A stretch of 64,000 nucleotides of DNA from Paenibacillus silviterrae (GCF_030167925.1 NZ_JASKUT010000002.1:62001-126000); one strand, 5' to 3'. Shown: positions 34,923 to 44,277, counted from the first letter of the stretch. Translations and numbers: made by a program. The notes: a model not told the origin generated them from the sequence alone.

Positions 34923-36992
34923 ATGGACAATGTATCTGCATCTCAGGCCGGCATAGGCTATCAGGTATGGCTGGGATACCGCCGATTGGCCTCAGGAGAG
35001 CGCCATAAACAGTATGCCGGCTTTAACCGCATTAACGTAAAGGAAAACGACGACGAGGTTATTCAAACCGCCGTACATGAATTGATCAGGGGACTGGAAG
35101 GGATCCTGAGTGTTGCGCCGGGCATAACGGATCAAGAAGAACGGGTCATTGCCCTTGGAACGTTCGGCAGCCATCCTCTAGTAGACCGAATCATTGGGGC
35201 GGAGAACATCCCACGGGTCGGGGCGGAAGGCTACGCGATCAAAACCGATAAAGATCGCGCTTGCATCGCTATCGGAGCCGCTTCCGCCAGTGGCGTGCTG
35301 TACGGCGTCTTCCATCTGCTACGTCTGTTGAACACAGGCATGTCCGTGGACGAGCTGGATTTAATTGAAAATCCCGTCAATATGCTGCGAATGATCAACC
35401 AATGGGATAATATGGACGGCAGCGTGGAGCGGGGCTATGCCGGGAATTCGATCTTCTTCAAGGACAACCGGATTACTGAAGATTTGGACCGTATCCGGGA
35501 CTACGCAAGAATGCTTGCATCCGTAGGGGTGAACGCAATCGCCATTAATAATGTGAATGTTCACCGGGAGGAAAGCAAGCTCATTACGGAATTTTTGCAG
35601 GACGTGGCGAGGCTGGCCGCTATTTTTCGCCGTTACGCAATGAAGCTGTTTCTTTCCGTTAATTATGCCGCTCCGATCGAAATAGGCGGCATGGAAACGG
35701 CGGACCCTCTCAACTCGGGGGTTTGTGAGTGGTGGAAGGAACAAACGGCTGGCGTTTATGCGCTTATTCCTGATTTCGGCGGGTACCTTGTTAAGGCGGA
35801 TTCGGAAAACCGCCCGGGACCGTTTACTTACGGCCGGGATCATGCAGACGGCGCCAACATGCTGGCTGAAGCGCTGAAGCCGTTTGGCGGCATCGTAATT
35901 TGGCGCTGCTTCGTATACAATTGCCAGCAGGATTGGCGCGACCGCAAAACGGACCGCGCGCGGGCCGCGTATGACCATTTCAAAACCTTGGACGGCCGAT
36001 TTTCGGAAAACGTCATATTGCAGATTAAGAACGGCCCCATGGATTTTCAAGTCAGGGAGCCTGTTTCGCCTTTGCTCGGCGCAATGCCGTCCACAAACCA
36101 GGTGCTCGAATTCCAGATTACGCAAGAATACACGGGACAGCAGCGTCATCTGTTTTATTTAATTCCGCATTGGAAGGAAATTCTTGAATTCGATACGTAC
36201 GTCAAAGGGGAAGGCTCCACCATCAAACGTATTGCCTGCGGCAGCGTTCATGGTAGTCGGCTCGCAGGCATTGCTGCGGTGTCCAATATCGGCGATGACA
36301 TCAATTGGACGGGGCATCTGCTGGCGCAGGCAAACCTGTACGGCTATGGAAGATTAATATGGAACCCGGACCTGACATCCGAGGAGATCGCCGAGGAATG
36401 GATCAGGCTCACCTTTGGCGGGAACGAGGAACTGGTCGCAGTGATTCAGAGGATGCTGCTCAGTTCACCGGCCATTTACGAGTCCTATACGGCTCCGCTT
36501 GGAGTCGGATTTATGGTTACTCCTCACTATCACTATGGCCCTGATGTGGACGGCTACGAGTACTCCAAGTGGGGTACATATCATTATGCCGATTGGCAAG
36601 GAGTTGGTGTCGATCGAACGGTGGAAATGGGTACCGGATATACAGCCCAGTACAACTCGCCGAATTTCGAGCGTTACGAATCCGTCGCAGATTGTCCGGA
36701 TGAGCTGCTGCTCTTCTTCCATCATGTTCCTTATACCCACGTCCTTCATTCCGGCAAAACGGTTATACAGCATATTTACGACTCCCGCTTTGAAGGTGCG
36801 GAACAGGCTGTGCGATTAGCGGAGCTTTGGGACAGTCTGGCCGGAACAATGGACGAGGGCTTGCACAAGCAGGTCGCCGAGCGTCTCGCAGAGCAAGCGG
36901 AGCACGCCAAGGAATGGCGGGACCGGATCAATACGTACTTCTATAGAAAAAGCGGGATTGCCGACATGCGGGGACGTATCATTTACTCATAA
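34923..36992 (+). CDS. aguA: GH67 xylan alpha-1,2-glucuronidase
   Basis: A 689-residue cytoplasmic enzyme; family members are usually about 680-720 residues. It removes 4-O-methylglucuronic acid from the non-reducing end xylose of aldouronic oligosaccharides. Family marks: YQVWLGYRRL at the start, RMINQWDNMDGSVERGYAGNS (start of the barrel), GGIVIWRCFVYN, and the catalytic-site segment DFQVREPVSPLLGA (residues about 372-385) that carries an active-site Glu in characterised GH67 enzymes. The C-terminal helical domain is complete. It is preceded by AGGAGGAAA and followed by a strong terminator. No signal peptide, so its substrate must be imported, consistent with the transporter genes on both sides. 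Confidence 0.96.
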   Translation: MDNVSASQAGIGYQVWLGYRRLASGERHKQYAGFNRINVKENDDEVIQTAVHELIRGLEGILSVAPGITDQEERVIALGTFGSHPLVDRIIGAENIPRVGAEGYAIKTDKDRACIAIGAASASGVLYGVFHLLRLLNTGMSVDELDLIENPVNMLRMINQWDNMDGSVERGYAGNSIFFKDNRITEDLDRIRDYARMLASVGVNAIAINNVNVHREESKLITEFLQDVARLAAIFRRYAMKLFLSVNYAAPIEIGGMETADPLNSGVCEWWKEQTAGVYALIPDFGGYLVKADSENRPGPFTYGRDHADGANMLAEALKPFGGIVIWRCFVYNCQQDWRDRKTDRARAAYDHFKTLDGRFSENVILQIKNGPMDFQVREPVSPLLGAMPSTNQVLEFQITQEYTGQQRHLFYLIPHWKEILEFDTYVKGEGSTIKRIACGSVHGSRLAGIAAVSNIGDDINWTGHLLAQANLYGYGRLIWNPDLTSEEIAEEWIRLTFGGNEELVAVIQRMLLSSPAIYESYTAPLGVGFMVTPHYHYGPDVDGYEYSKWGTYHYADWQGVGVDRTVEMGTGYTAQYNSPNFERYESVADCPDELLLFFHHVPYTHVLHSGKTVIQHIYDSRFEGAEQAVRLAELWDSLAGTMDEGLHKQVAERLAEQAEHAKEWRDRINTYFYRKSGIADMRGRIIYS

Positions 36993-37027
36993 TCAGTTTT
37001 CCCGATCAGCATAAATTATCCGAACTC

Positions 37028-37064
37028 AACGAGGAAGCATCCAGCCGGCTTCTTCGTTTTTTCG
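37028..37064 (+). terminator. Rho-independent terminator after GH67 gene
   Basis: AACGAGGAAGC pairs with GCTTCTTCGTT around a nine-base loop and is followed by TTTTTCG, a canonical form. Confidence 0.85.
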
Positions 37065-37067
37065 TTA

Positions 37068-37136
37068 TATTTTATAATAATTCGGTTATTTCCCTACTTT
37101 AGACCAAAGAATACGACTTATATAATAGAACTATAA
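37068..37136 (+). promoter_or_regulatory. Variant of promoter module A before permease genes
   Basis: TTTTATAA at 37070, AATTCGGTTA at 37079 (weaker match to AAATCGTGCA) and TATAATAG at 37121 keep the 9 and 42 nt spacing. It gives the permeases their own promoter after the terminator. Confidence 0.55.
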
Positions 37137-37172
37137 TCTTAGACTATAAGGAAAGTGCAGAGGTGATCGTAT

Positions 37173-38132
37173 TTGAACCATTCTACTGTTGTAGCTGCGA
37201 ACGCCGCTGAAGCGAAAAAGAAGCGCAAGTTTCTCAGCCGTTGGGACGCCCCCGTAGCCGGGTATTTGTTCATTTCCCCTTGGTTGATCGGTTTCTTTGG
37301 GTTGACGGCGTATCCCATGTTCTTGTCGTTGTATTATTCGCTTACCAATTATACGCTGCTGGAGCCAATCAAATGGGTTGGTCTAAGAAACTATACCCGC
37401 ATATTTACGGACGATACGAGATTTACCGAATCGGTCATTGTCACCTTTAAGTATGTCTTGGCGTCCGTTCCGTTGAAGCTGGTCGCGGCCTTGCTTGTAG
37501 CCGTGATCCTGAATAAGGCTTTAAGGGGAATCTCCCTTTACCGCACGGCGATTTATTTTCCTTCGCTTATCGGCGGGAGCATTGCCGTATCGATTTTGTG
37601 GCGCAATATTTTTGGCGTTGACGGAATCTTCAATGAAATTCTTTCCATGTTCGGTATCGTGGGAAAGGGCTGGATTACGAGTCCGGGTACTGCGCTCTGG
37701 ACACTGGTTCTTCTGACGGTATGGCAATTCGGCTCAGCAATGGTGATTTTCCTTGCAGGCTTAAAGCAAATTCCGAACGACCTGTATGAAGCATCCTCCG
37801 TAGACGGCGCAAACAAGCTTGTACAGTTTTTCAAGGTTACGCTGCCGATGCTGTCTCCGATTATTTACTTTAATTTAATCATGGGTGTCATCAACTCCTT
37901 TCAAATGTTTACCTCCGCTTTCGTTATTACAAACGGCGGTCCGATGAATTCCACCTACGTATATGCGTTATATCTGTATGAACGGGCCTTCAGCCGTTAT
38001 GAGCTCGGCTATGCATCCGCTCTGGCCTGGGTCATGCTCGTCATGATCGTCATTGTGGCGCTCATCATTGCCGGCACTTCGAAGTATTGGGTCTTCTACG
38101 AAACGGAAACAGGGGGGAAGAACGGAAAATGA
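37173..38132 (+). CDS. Sugar ABC transporter permease, MalF/UgpA type
   Basis: A 319-residue membrane protein starting at TTG (GAGGTGAT upstream). A basic N-terminus (AKKKRKFLSRWD) precedes the first helix; the EAA loop reads YEASSVDGANKLVQFFKVTLP. It pairs with the permease at 38129, whose ATG overlaps its TGA (ATGA at 38129-38132). Together with the lipoprotein at 31518 it probably makes an aldouronate or xylooligosaccharide importer. No ATPase gene is in the window, so a shared MsmX-type ATPase is presumed. Confidence 0.92.
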   Translation: MNHSTVVAANAAEAKKKRKFLSRWDAPVAGYLFISPWLIGFFGLTAYPMFLSLYYSLTNYTLLEPIKWVGLRNYTRIFTDDTRFTESVIVTFKYVLASVPLKLVAALLVAVILNKALRGISLYRTAIYFPSLIGGSIAVSILWRNIFGVDGIFNEILSMFGIVGKGWITSPGTALWTLVLLTVWQFGSAMVIFLAGLKQIPNDLYEASSVDGANKLVQFFKVTLPMLSPIIYFNLIMGVINSFQMFTSAFVITNGGPMNSTYVYALYLYERAFSRYELGYASALAWVMLVMIVIVALIIAGTSKYWVFYETETGGKNGK

Positions 38133-38971
38133 TCGTTAGATGGAACTCTATTGTCCGCCATATTCTTATGATCGTCTTCAGCTTCGCGATGGTCTATCCC
38201 TTGATTTGGTGGGTTGGTGCATCGCTTAAAACGAATGAGGAGCTCGGATCGCCAGGCATATTCCCTTCCGCTCCGAAATGGAGCAATTACACGGACGGAT
38301 GGAATGCCATTCCCGGGCGTACCTTCACCGACTTTTATTTGAATACGTTCACTCTTGAAGCTATGGTACTGATTGCAACGCTGCTATCCACCACTGTGGT
38401 GGCATTTGGGTTTGCACGGCTCGATTTCCCGTTAAAAAAATTCTGGTTCTCGATTCTCATGATGACCTTAATGATGCCCGGTCAAGTACTGATTATTCCG
38501 CAGTATGCCATGTTTCACCAGCTAGGCTGGGTGAACACCTATCTTCCGTTTGTCATTCCGCACTTGGTAGCGAGTGGCGCGGGAGGTACCTTTTTCGTCT
38601 TCCTGCTGATTCAATTTATTCGGGGGATCCCAAAGGATCTTGACGAGTCCGCCAAGATGGACGGCTGTTCCTGGTTCGGCATTTTCTGGAGGATCGTTCT
38701 GCCGCTGACCAAACCGGCGATCGTAACGACGATGATCTTCTGCTTCCTGTGGAACTGGGACGACTTCCTTGGCCATCTGCTGTACCTGAATTCGGTTGAT
38801 AAGTACACCGTTGGCTTGGCGCTGCGGATGATTAACGATGCCCAATCCGCTCAGGAATGGGGCCAGCTGCTGGCCATGTCTCTGGTTTCCATTTTCCCCG
38901 CAACCTTGGTGTTTATGTTCCTGCAGCGTTATTTTGTTGAGGGCATTGCAACGACAGGCATTAAAGGGTAA
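38129..38971 (+). CDS. Sugar ABC transporter permease, MalG/UgpE type
   Basis: A 280-residue permease, partner of the protein just upstream and translationally coupled to it by an ATGA overlap. The EAA loop is DESAKMDGCSWFGIFWRIVLPL, and the C-terminus YFVEGIATTGIKG is typical of the MalG branch. The longer open frame upstream of ATG 38129 overlaps the first permease and has no better start. A hairpin separates it from the kinase gene. Confidence 0.92.
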   Translation: MIVRWNSIVRHILMIVFSFAMVYPLIWWVGASLKTNEELGSPGIFPSAPKWSNYTDGWNAIPGRTFTDFYLNTFTLEAMVLIATLLSTTVVAFGFARLDFPLKKFWFSILMMTLMMPGQVLIIPQYAMFHQLGWVNTYLPFVIPHLVASGAGGTFFVFLLIQFIRGIPKDLDESAKMDGCSWFGIFWRIVLPLTKPAIVTTMIFCFLWNWDDFLGHLLYLNSVDKYTVGLALRMINDAQSAQEWGQLLAMSLVSIFPATLVFMFLQRYFVEGIATTGIKG

Positions 38972-38996
38972 GATGATTTCGAATAAGCAAAATCGA

Positions 38997-39036
38997 AAAC
39001 GGTAAAGCGACGAATTCACTTCTCGCTTTACCGTTT
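38997..39036 (+). terminator. Hairpin between permease and kinase genes
   Basis: AAACGGTAAAGCGA is exactly complementary to TCGCTTTACCGTTT, followed by CTTGC. A strong stem with a poor tail; partial termination is likely. Confidence 0.6.
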
Positions 39037-39071
39037 CTTGCACACAAATCCAACATTAGGGGGCGCTCCGG

Positions 39072-40808
39072 ATGACGAACCCTTTCAAAAAGTTCCGCAT
39101 AGACAGCTTGTTTTTCCGCAGCTTTTTCGTTCTCATCGTGGTAGTACTCGCCTGCATAGCCTGGACAAGCTACAATATTTCCTCCAAAGCGTTAGTTAAG
39201 ACGACCTCCCATTACCAGCAGCAATTGCTCGACGAATTGAATAATGAAATTTCAACGCGGCTTACGCTGATCGAGCAAATTTCCTTGTCCACTTCACGCG
39301 ACAACGAGTTGATCAGACTTCTTCGAAATCTTCAGGACGAATTCGATCGGCACCGGCAAGCCGACAATGTCCATAATGCAATGGCGAATTTGACTTATTC
39401 CATTCCGCTCATTCAGGGCATCGATTTATATATGGAGCGCCCTTTCCGGCAAGAAGAAAACAGCTATATTCAGTTTTGGGATATGAAAGATATTACGAGG
39501 GAGGGCTGGGACGCGCATTTAGCCAAAAATGATTATGCATGGATCGGAGAGCACGACATTCCCAGCTTTCAGGGCTATGTTCCCGTAATCAGCTTTGGAC
39601 GGAAAATTTTGTTTAACGATACTTTAGTGGGCGTTGTAGTTATTCATGTGAAGGCTAAAGAAATCCGGGCTCTGCTGTCGGGGCATTCGGCCGAATCCAA
39701 TCGGATCATGACGGACAGCAACGGCAGGGAGTTCGTAAAAATCGGAGAATCGCTTGATCAGCTTGAGCTGAGCCAATGGGTGAATATGAAAACCGAGCAA
39801 TCCGGCTTTGTTCACATCCGCGGAAACTCGGAGTTGGAGGATTCGCTCCTGGTATATTCGAAGCTGGGGAATTCCAGCTGGACGCTAGTGGAAATGACAT
39901 CATGGAATCAAATTATCGCCGACAGCTTACACTTGGCGGAAGTCATAGTAATCATCGGGATCGCAGCCGTTATGCTGGTGCTGCTGCTGACCCTGTACTT
40001 AAGCAGACAATTTACAAAGCCGATCAACATGCTGGTCTCCGCTATGAGCACCTATTCCATTGGCGGCAAAAATATGCAGCTGCCGAGAGATTACGAGAAC
40101 GAGTTTGGCTATTTATTTGCCGGCTACCGGAAGCAGAATGAGCGGATCGAAGAACTGTACATGTCGCTCGAGCGACGTTACGAACAGCAGCGTAAGGCTG
40201 AAATTGAGGCGCTTCAGGCAAATATTAACCCTCACTTTCTTTATAATATGCTGGATCAGTTGAACTGGATGGCCATTGAGGCAGGACATGACGAGCTGAG
40301 TCGTATTCTGGAGCTGATGGGACGCATGTTTCGGATCGGTCTATCCAATGGCGACAGCTTTATCACGATAGAGAAGGAATTGGAGCATATCCGCTGCTAC
40401 CTGGAAATCCAGCAGATTCGCTGGGGGGATGGCCTATCTTATAGCATAGAGGCGCCGTCCGACGTCCTGGAATTATATATCCCCAAGCTGACCTTGCAGC
40501 CCTTCGTGGAAAATTCCATCGTTCACGGGTTTAACGCAAGGCTTACCGGCAACGTCCAAATCCGGGTGAGCTGTATCGGGAACTTGCTTCGGATCATAAT
40601 CGATGATGATGGCATCGGGCTCCGGCAGGTGGGGGAGAATCAGAAGAAGCGCCATACGGGAGGCTACGGCATTCGCAATGTGAAAGAAAGGATTTCCGGA
40701 TATTTCCGCGACAGTTACGGCGTGGAGCTGTCCGAGCGGGAAGAGGGGGGGACTCGGGTTGACATCTGCCTGCCGTTGTTGACGGAACCTCCGGACAATG
40801 AACCTTGA
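39072..40808 (+). CDS. YesM-family sensor histidine kinase
   Basis: A 578-residue membrane kinase. Membrane helices lie at about 12-34 and 295-317, with an extracellular sensing region between. Then come a HAMP-like linker, phospho-acceptor motif ANINPHFLYNMLDQL and HATPase boxes (FVENSIVHGFN, DDDGIGL, GGYGIRNVKERI). It is closely paralogous to the kinase at 22079. Its natural partner is the YesN regulator at 42393, but a convergent oxidoreductase gene lies between them. Start ATG has AGGGGGCG upstream. It probably senses xylan fragments, inferred from its place after the transporter genes. Confidence 0.92.
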   Translation: MTNPFKKFRIDSLFFRSFFVLIVVVLACIAWTSYNISSKALVKTTSHYQQQLLDELNNEISTRLTLIEQISLSTSRDNELIRLLRNLQDEFDRHRQADNVHNAMANLTYSIPLIQGIDLYMERPFRQEENSYIQFWDMKDITREGWDAHLAKNDYAWIGEHDIPSFQGYVPVISFGRKILFNDTLVGVVVIHVKAKEIRALLSGHSAESNRIMTDSNGREFVKIGESLDQLELSQWVNMKTEQSGFVHIRGNSELEDSLLVYSKLGNSSWTLVEMTSWNQIIADSLHLAEVIVIIGIAAVMLVLLLTLYLSRQFTKPINMLVSAMSTYSIGGKNMQLPRDYENEFGYLFAGYRKQNERIEELYMSLERRYEQQRKAEIEALQANINPHFLYNMLDQLNWMAIEAGHDELSRILELMGRMFRIGLSNGDSFITIEKELEHIRCYLEIQQIRWGDGLSYSIEAPSDVLELYIPKLTLQPFVENSIVHGFNARLTGNVQIRVSCIGNLLRIIIDDDGIGLRQVGENQKKRHTGGYGIRNVKERISGYFRDSYGVELSEREEGGTRVDICLPLLTEPPDNEP

Positions 40809-40832
40809 AGCCTATCGGACGCGTTACTCGCA

Positions 40833-42122
40833 TCACATAGGCTTCACCCAGATCCAGGCGTCCTTGGCATAGCCCCGCTGCTCCCAGTAGCCGGTATGGT
40901 CTTCGCCGATCAGCTCGATCCGGTTCAGCCATTTCACTGATTTGTAGGCATACATTTGCGGTACCACCAGCCGAACCGGCCCTCCCAGGTCTCGGGGAAT
41001 CAGCTTGCCGTCCAGCATCAGCACGACCATCACATCCTCCATCCAGGTCTGCTCTATGGTGATGGAGTCCGTATATTCACCGTCCGCCGAATAGAACTTT
41101 ACCATTTTCACCCCATCCTTAACACCTGCATGCTCAAGCAGCCGGTTTAAAGGAATTCCCTCCCAAGTGCACTTATATACGGACCAGCCAGTAACACAGT
41201 GAAAATCGCTGACCTGAACCTGACGGGGGAAAGCGAGGAACTCACTCCAGTTCCATTGGATAGGCCTTTCCACTAAGCCGTCGATAGTAAATGTCCATTG
41301 CTCCGGAGATAATTTAGGAATGTCGGTTACCGTATAGATCCGGAAGCTGCCCTCAGCCCCACCCCCCTTTGGTGGCAAAGAATCCGCCAGGGGCACCGGC
41401 GTCGGAAAACGTGCGGCAATGGCTTCCTCGTCCTGTACCTTGGATAGATTGGAGCCGCCGGAAACCGAGCTTAGCCAACGGATAAACAGGGGGATGACGG
41501 CAGCCGCCAAAACCGCCCCAACACCCGCCCTGACAAAGGCTCTGCGGGAAACACTTCTGAAAACTTTGCCGCTAGACGGCTCGTAGGTGCCGAGCTCCAT
41601 GACATGCGCAGGCTTGACCGGAGAGGAGGAGCGGGTATGACCGACTGCTTCAAGTATCGGCCGGATATATGCGGCTTCTCGGCCTGCTTTGCTCATCCAG
41701 CGCATTCGTGTGATGGAGTGGTACATTGCGTACGGAACGCCAAGCCAAGTCAGCAAATCATGAACCAGCAGCGCCGTGTTGTTCCAGGATGGAGGAAACA
41801 TACGATACAACCATAAGACAAGGCCGGACCCAATCCAGCCTGCCAGCAGGATAAGTACTGCCATCAAGTTACCCTTCCTGGCTCTTCGTCCGGCCATCAT
41901 TCGAAGATGCTTCAGCATGGACGGCAGATACAGAATAAGCACTGCCAATGAGACAAGCCCGGCTAAAATATGCAGCTGCTTCAGCCAAACCCGGCCTTCG
42001 CCTAACCAAGCTCGCATCGGCGGAAGAAACAGCAAAATGCCGCTCAGCGTCAGAAGTAAGAAAATCCAAGCATTAGCGGTATGCAGCCTGCGGAGCCTTA
42101 GGCCTAATCCGATTTTTTTCAT
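40833..42122 (-). CDS. Membrane-anchored sulfite-oxidase-like molybdopterin oxidoreductase
   Basis: A 429-residue fusion. The N-terminal part (1-150) has about four membrane helices with His residues (RRLHTANAW, KQLHILAG, LLVHDLLTW, MYHSITRM) suited to heme b ligation. A second hydrophobic stretch (RRAFVRAGVGAVLAAAVIPL, about 195-220) leads to a molybdopterin domain of the sulfite oxidase/MsrP type with the Mo-ligand Cys in SDFHCVTGWSVYK and GGPVRLVVPQMYAYKSVKW. It probably carries out a periplasm-side redox reaction with electrons passed through the cytochrome part. Nothing links it to xylan use. It is convergent with the kinase at 39072; an inverted repeat (GAAGCCTAT with ATAGGCTTC, 40807-40845) lies at the junction. 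Confidence 0.88.
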   Translation of the reverse strand: MKKIGLGLRLRRLHTANAWIFLLLTLSGILLFLPPMRAWLGEGRVWLKQLHILAGLVSLAVLILYLPSMLKHLRMMAGRRARKGNLMAVLILLAGWIGSGLVLWLYRMFPPSWNNTALLVHDLLTWLGVPYAMYHSITRMRWMSKAGREAAYIRPILEAVGHTRSSSPVKPAHVMELGTYEPSSGKVFRSVSRRAFVRAGVGAVLAAAVIPLFIRWLSSVSGGSNLSKVQDEEAIAARFPTPVPLADSLPPKGGGAEGSFRIYTVTDIPKLSPEQWTFTIDGLVERPIQWNWSEFLAFPRQVQVSDFHCVTGWSVYKCTWEGIPLNRLLEHAGVKDGVKMVKFYSADGEYTDSITIEQTWMEDVMVVLMLDGKLIPRDLGGPVRLVVPQMYAYKSVKWLNRIELIGEDHTGYWEQRGYAKDAWIWVKPM

Positions 42123-42251
42123 TCGCTTTCCCCCTCATGAAATCGCTTTCTATAGGTGTTATTATACATGGTTTTTCGCTGGATTTATATTCAGAAAACA
42201 AGGATTTGATAACGTTTGCCGAGCCATGATGGAGGCTCAAGAAAATACGTA

Positions 42252-42315
42252 AAATTTTATAATAAATTGTGCATTGTTCCTATTTCTATTTTGTTTAGGG
42301 GTAGGTAATATGTAG
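42252..42315 (+). promoter_or_regulatory. Promoter module A upstream of YesN regulator gene
   Basis: TTTTATAA at 42255, AAATTGTGCA at 42264 and TAATATGT at 42306 keep the shared spacing. Its presence before a YesN regulator gene suggests autoregulation. Confidence 0.7.
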
Positions 42316-42392
42316 GTGATAGCAGCCTGGAATTCGTTCCGGGCCGTACGTTGATAGGGTCATCCATCTTGTTGTAGCTAATGGAGGTAAGT

Positions 42393-44015
42393 ATGGTGTG
42401 GAAAATTGCCATTATTGACGATGAACGCCAGGTGCTTCAAGGAATGAAGCGTGCCATCCCTTGGGAGGAATTGGATGCGAAATGGGTTGGAGAAGCCTTA
42501 AATGGAGCTGAGGGGCTAAATATGATCCGGACGGCAAAGCCGGATATTATCATTACAGATATATATATGCCGATAATGAACGGCTTGGATATGATTGAAC
42601 AGCTGAGAAAAGAAGGCTTTAACGGCAAAATTATCATTCTGAGCGGATATTCCGATTTTGAGCATGCTAGACAGGCTTTGAGGCATAACGTAAGTGATTA
42701 TGTGTCCAAGCCGATAAGCCTTCCAACGCTGAAGGTGATTTTGAGCAAAGTGATCCAAGAGCTGGTGGATGAGGATGAAAGACGGATGAAGCAGGGGGAA
42801 CTCGAACAAAAGCTGATGCTCTACGAGCCGTTTATCGAAAAGGAATGGGTGCGTTCGGCAGCAATAGGTACATTGGACAGCTCTTACCGGAACGGGGAGC
42901 TTCTGCCTCAGCCGTTTCGATTCTGGTCTGATACGAATCATGCTGTGATCGGGATCGAGCTGGTTCGCGACGAGCGGACTCGTAAATATTCCGTGTCAGA
43001 CTGGAATCTGTTCCGCTTTGCCGTAAGCAATATCGTTTATGAGCTGGCTAGCAAGGTATTTCCTTTCGTGGAGTATACGGACCTTCACAGCACCCGAGCC
43101 GTATTGATTATACATCCGGAAGGGGATAACGAAGAACGGGTTTGTAAGGCGATGGAAGCCTTGGGCATCCGTATCATTGAAAGCGTTACGAAATACCTGA
43201 AGCTGGTGAGCCGTGTCGGAATCGGCGGCATGAAGTCCGATTGGACCCAAATTCCGGATTCGACGGAAGAAGCGTTCCGTGCGATCGATATGAGGCAGCT
43301 GCGCGTTTCCCCTCCCTTGGAGTTGTTTACTTATCAGGGGGAGGCGACGAACGAGGAGGAGCAGGTCGCCTTGTTTCCGGTCAAGTTTTCCTACGAGCTG
43401 GCGAACGCCATGAAGACGGTTCAAGAATCGAAGGCGCAGCAGCTAGTCGCCGATTATATCGGAGAGCTGGAGTCCCACACGGGAATAACGCCGGATTATG
43501 TTCAAATGCTTGGCAGCGAGCTATGGGGGATTATCTCATACTGCCTTTATGAAGCAGGGTATGTGCTGGACGATCTGTTTACGAACGACCAGATTGCCAA
43601 GGAGCTCAAGGGCTTGGTTCAGCCTGATCAGCTGAAGAGGTGGCTCATGGACAAAATTTCCATTATTTGTGTCAGCAGACAATGGAAGGGCAGCAGCAAG
43701 CATCGCCAGGTTGTGGATTTCATGACCAATTACATTCATGAGCATTATGCAGAGGATCTGACGCTGGCTGATTTGTCGGACAAGGTGTTCATTTCGCGGA
43801 ATCATTTATCCATCATATTTAAGAATATGACAGGTGAAACCTTCAACACCTACTTGACCCGAGTTCGGATTGAAAAAGCCCGTGAGCTGCTTCTGGAGCG
43901 GAATATGCTGGTCTATGAGGTGGCAGAGAGCGTCGGCTATAAAAATATCCCTTACTTCAGCATCCTCTTCAAAAAAATGACCGGCATGAACCCCACGGAT
44001 CTTATTAAACAGTGA
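42393..44015 (+). CDS. YesN-type response regulator, receiver plus AraC helix-turn-helix
   Basis: A 540-residue regulator. Receiver domain 1-120 with phospho-acceptor Asp in IIITDIYMPIMNG and Lys in VSKPISL. A long central domain (about 130-430) of the kind found in full-length YesN proteins follows, then an AraC-type DNA-binding domain (about 440-540; LTLADLSDKVFISRNHLSIIFKNMTG and YKNIPYFSILFKKMTGMNP). ATG 42393 is preferred, with GGAGG 5 nt upstream; ATG 42381 would overlap that site. It probably receives phosphate from the kinase at 39072 and perhaps also from the orphan kinase at 22079, and it is the best candidate activator of promoter module A, which its own gene carries. Confidence 0.93.
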   Translation: MVWKIAIIDDERQVLQGMKRAIPWEELDAKWVGEALNGAEGLNMIRTAKPDIIITDIYMPIMNGLDMIEQLRKEGFNGKIIILSGYSDFEHARQALRHNVSDYVSKPISLPTLKVILSKVIQELVDEDERRMKQGELEQKLMLYEPFIEKEWVRSAAIGTLDSSYRNGELLPQPFRFWSDTNHAVIGIELVRDERTRKYSVSDWNLFRFAVSNIVYELASKVFPFVEYTDLHSTRAVLIIHPEGDNEERVCKAMEALGIRIIESVTKYLKLVSRVGIGGMKSDWTQIPDSTEEAFRAIDMRQLRVSPPLELFTYQGEATNEEEQVALFPVKFSYELANAMKTVQESKAQQLVADYIGELESHTGITPDYVQMLGSELWGIISYCLYEAGYVLDDLFTNDQIAKELKGLVQPDQLKRWLMDKISIICVSRQWKGSSKHRQVVDFMTNYIHEHYAEDLTLADLSDKVFISRNHLSIIFKNMTGETFNTYLTRVRIEKARELLLERNMLVYEVAESVGYKNIPYFSILFKKMTGMNPTDLIKQ

Positions 44016-44188
44016 GTGCTCAGCCTTTGCGTAAGCGGTTCTCGGAGTCTGATTGATTTGACAAAGCTCGCGGCGGCGGGGATAGCGGCTTTTAGGCGAA
44101 ACCGCCGTCTGCAGCGTGTTAGGAAGGGGACGGATGCCGCCCTTTTTTTGTGTTTTAAGGTGGAATGCACAAAGGATGTGATCCCACT
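44016..44188. other. Intergenic stretch without a recognised gene
   Basis: Between the YesN stop and the next promoter I see GC-rich sequence ending in GCCGCCC plus seven T (44142-44155). This may be a terminator, but I could not draw a convincing stem. Confidence 0.35.
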
Positions 44189-44250
44189 AAAAAAATCAAC
44201 CTTTTAAAAAAGAAAGTACATCGAGATTTTACAGTATCACGGATATAATA
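44189..44250 (+). promoter_or_regulatory. Promoter module B upstream of GH43 gene
   Basis: AAAAAATCAACCTTTT, AAAAAGAAA, TACATCG, GATTTT and a -10 TATAAT at 44244 are followed by GGCAATATCA. The same blocks in the same order and nearly the same spacing occur at 50243-50304. No -35 box is evident, so an activator is likely. Confidence 0.7.
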
Positions 44251-44277
44251 AAGGCAATATCAAACAGGGAGGAGTTA

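Noticed and set aside
42264..42273. Promoter module A as a mobile element or terminal repeat
   Set aside because: Copies lack flanking direct repeats and always sit 40 to 230 nt before starts in the same orientation. A promoter explains them better.
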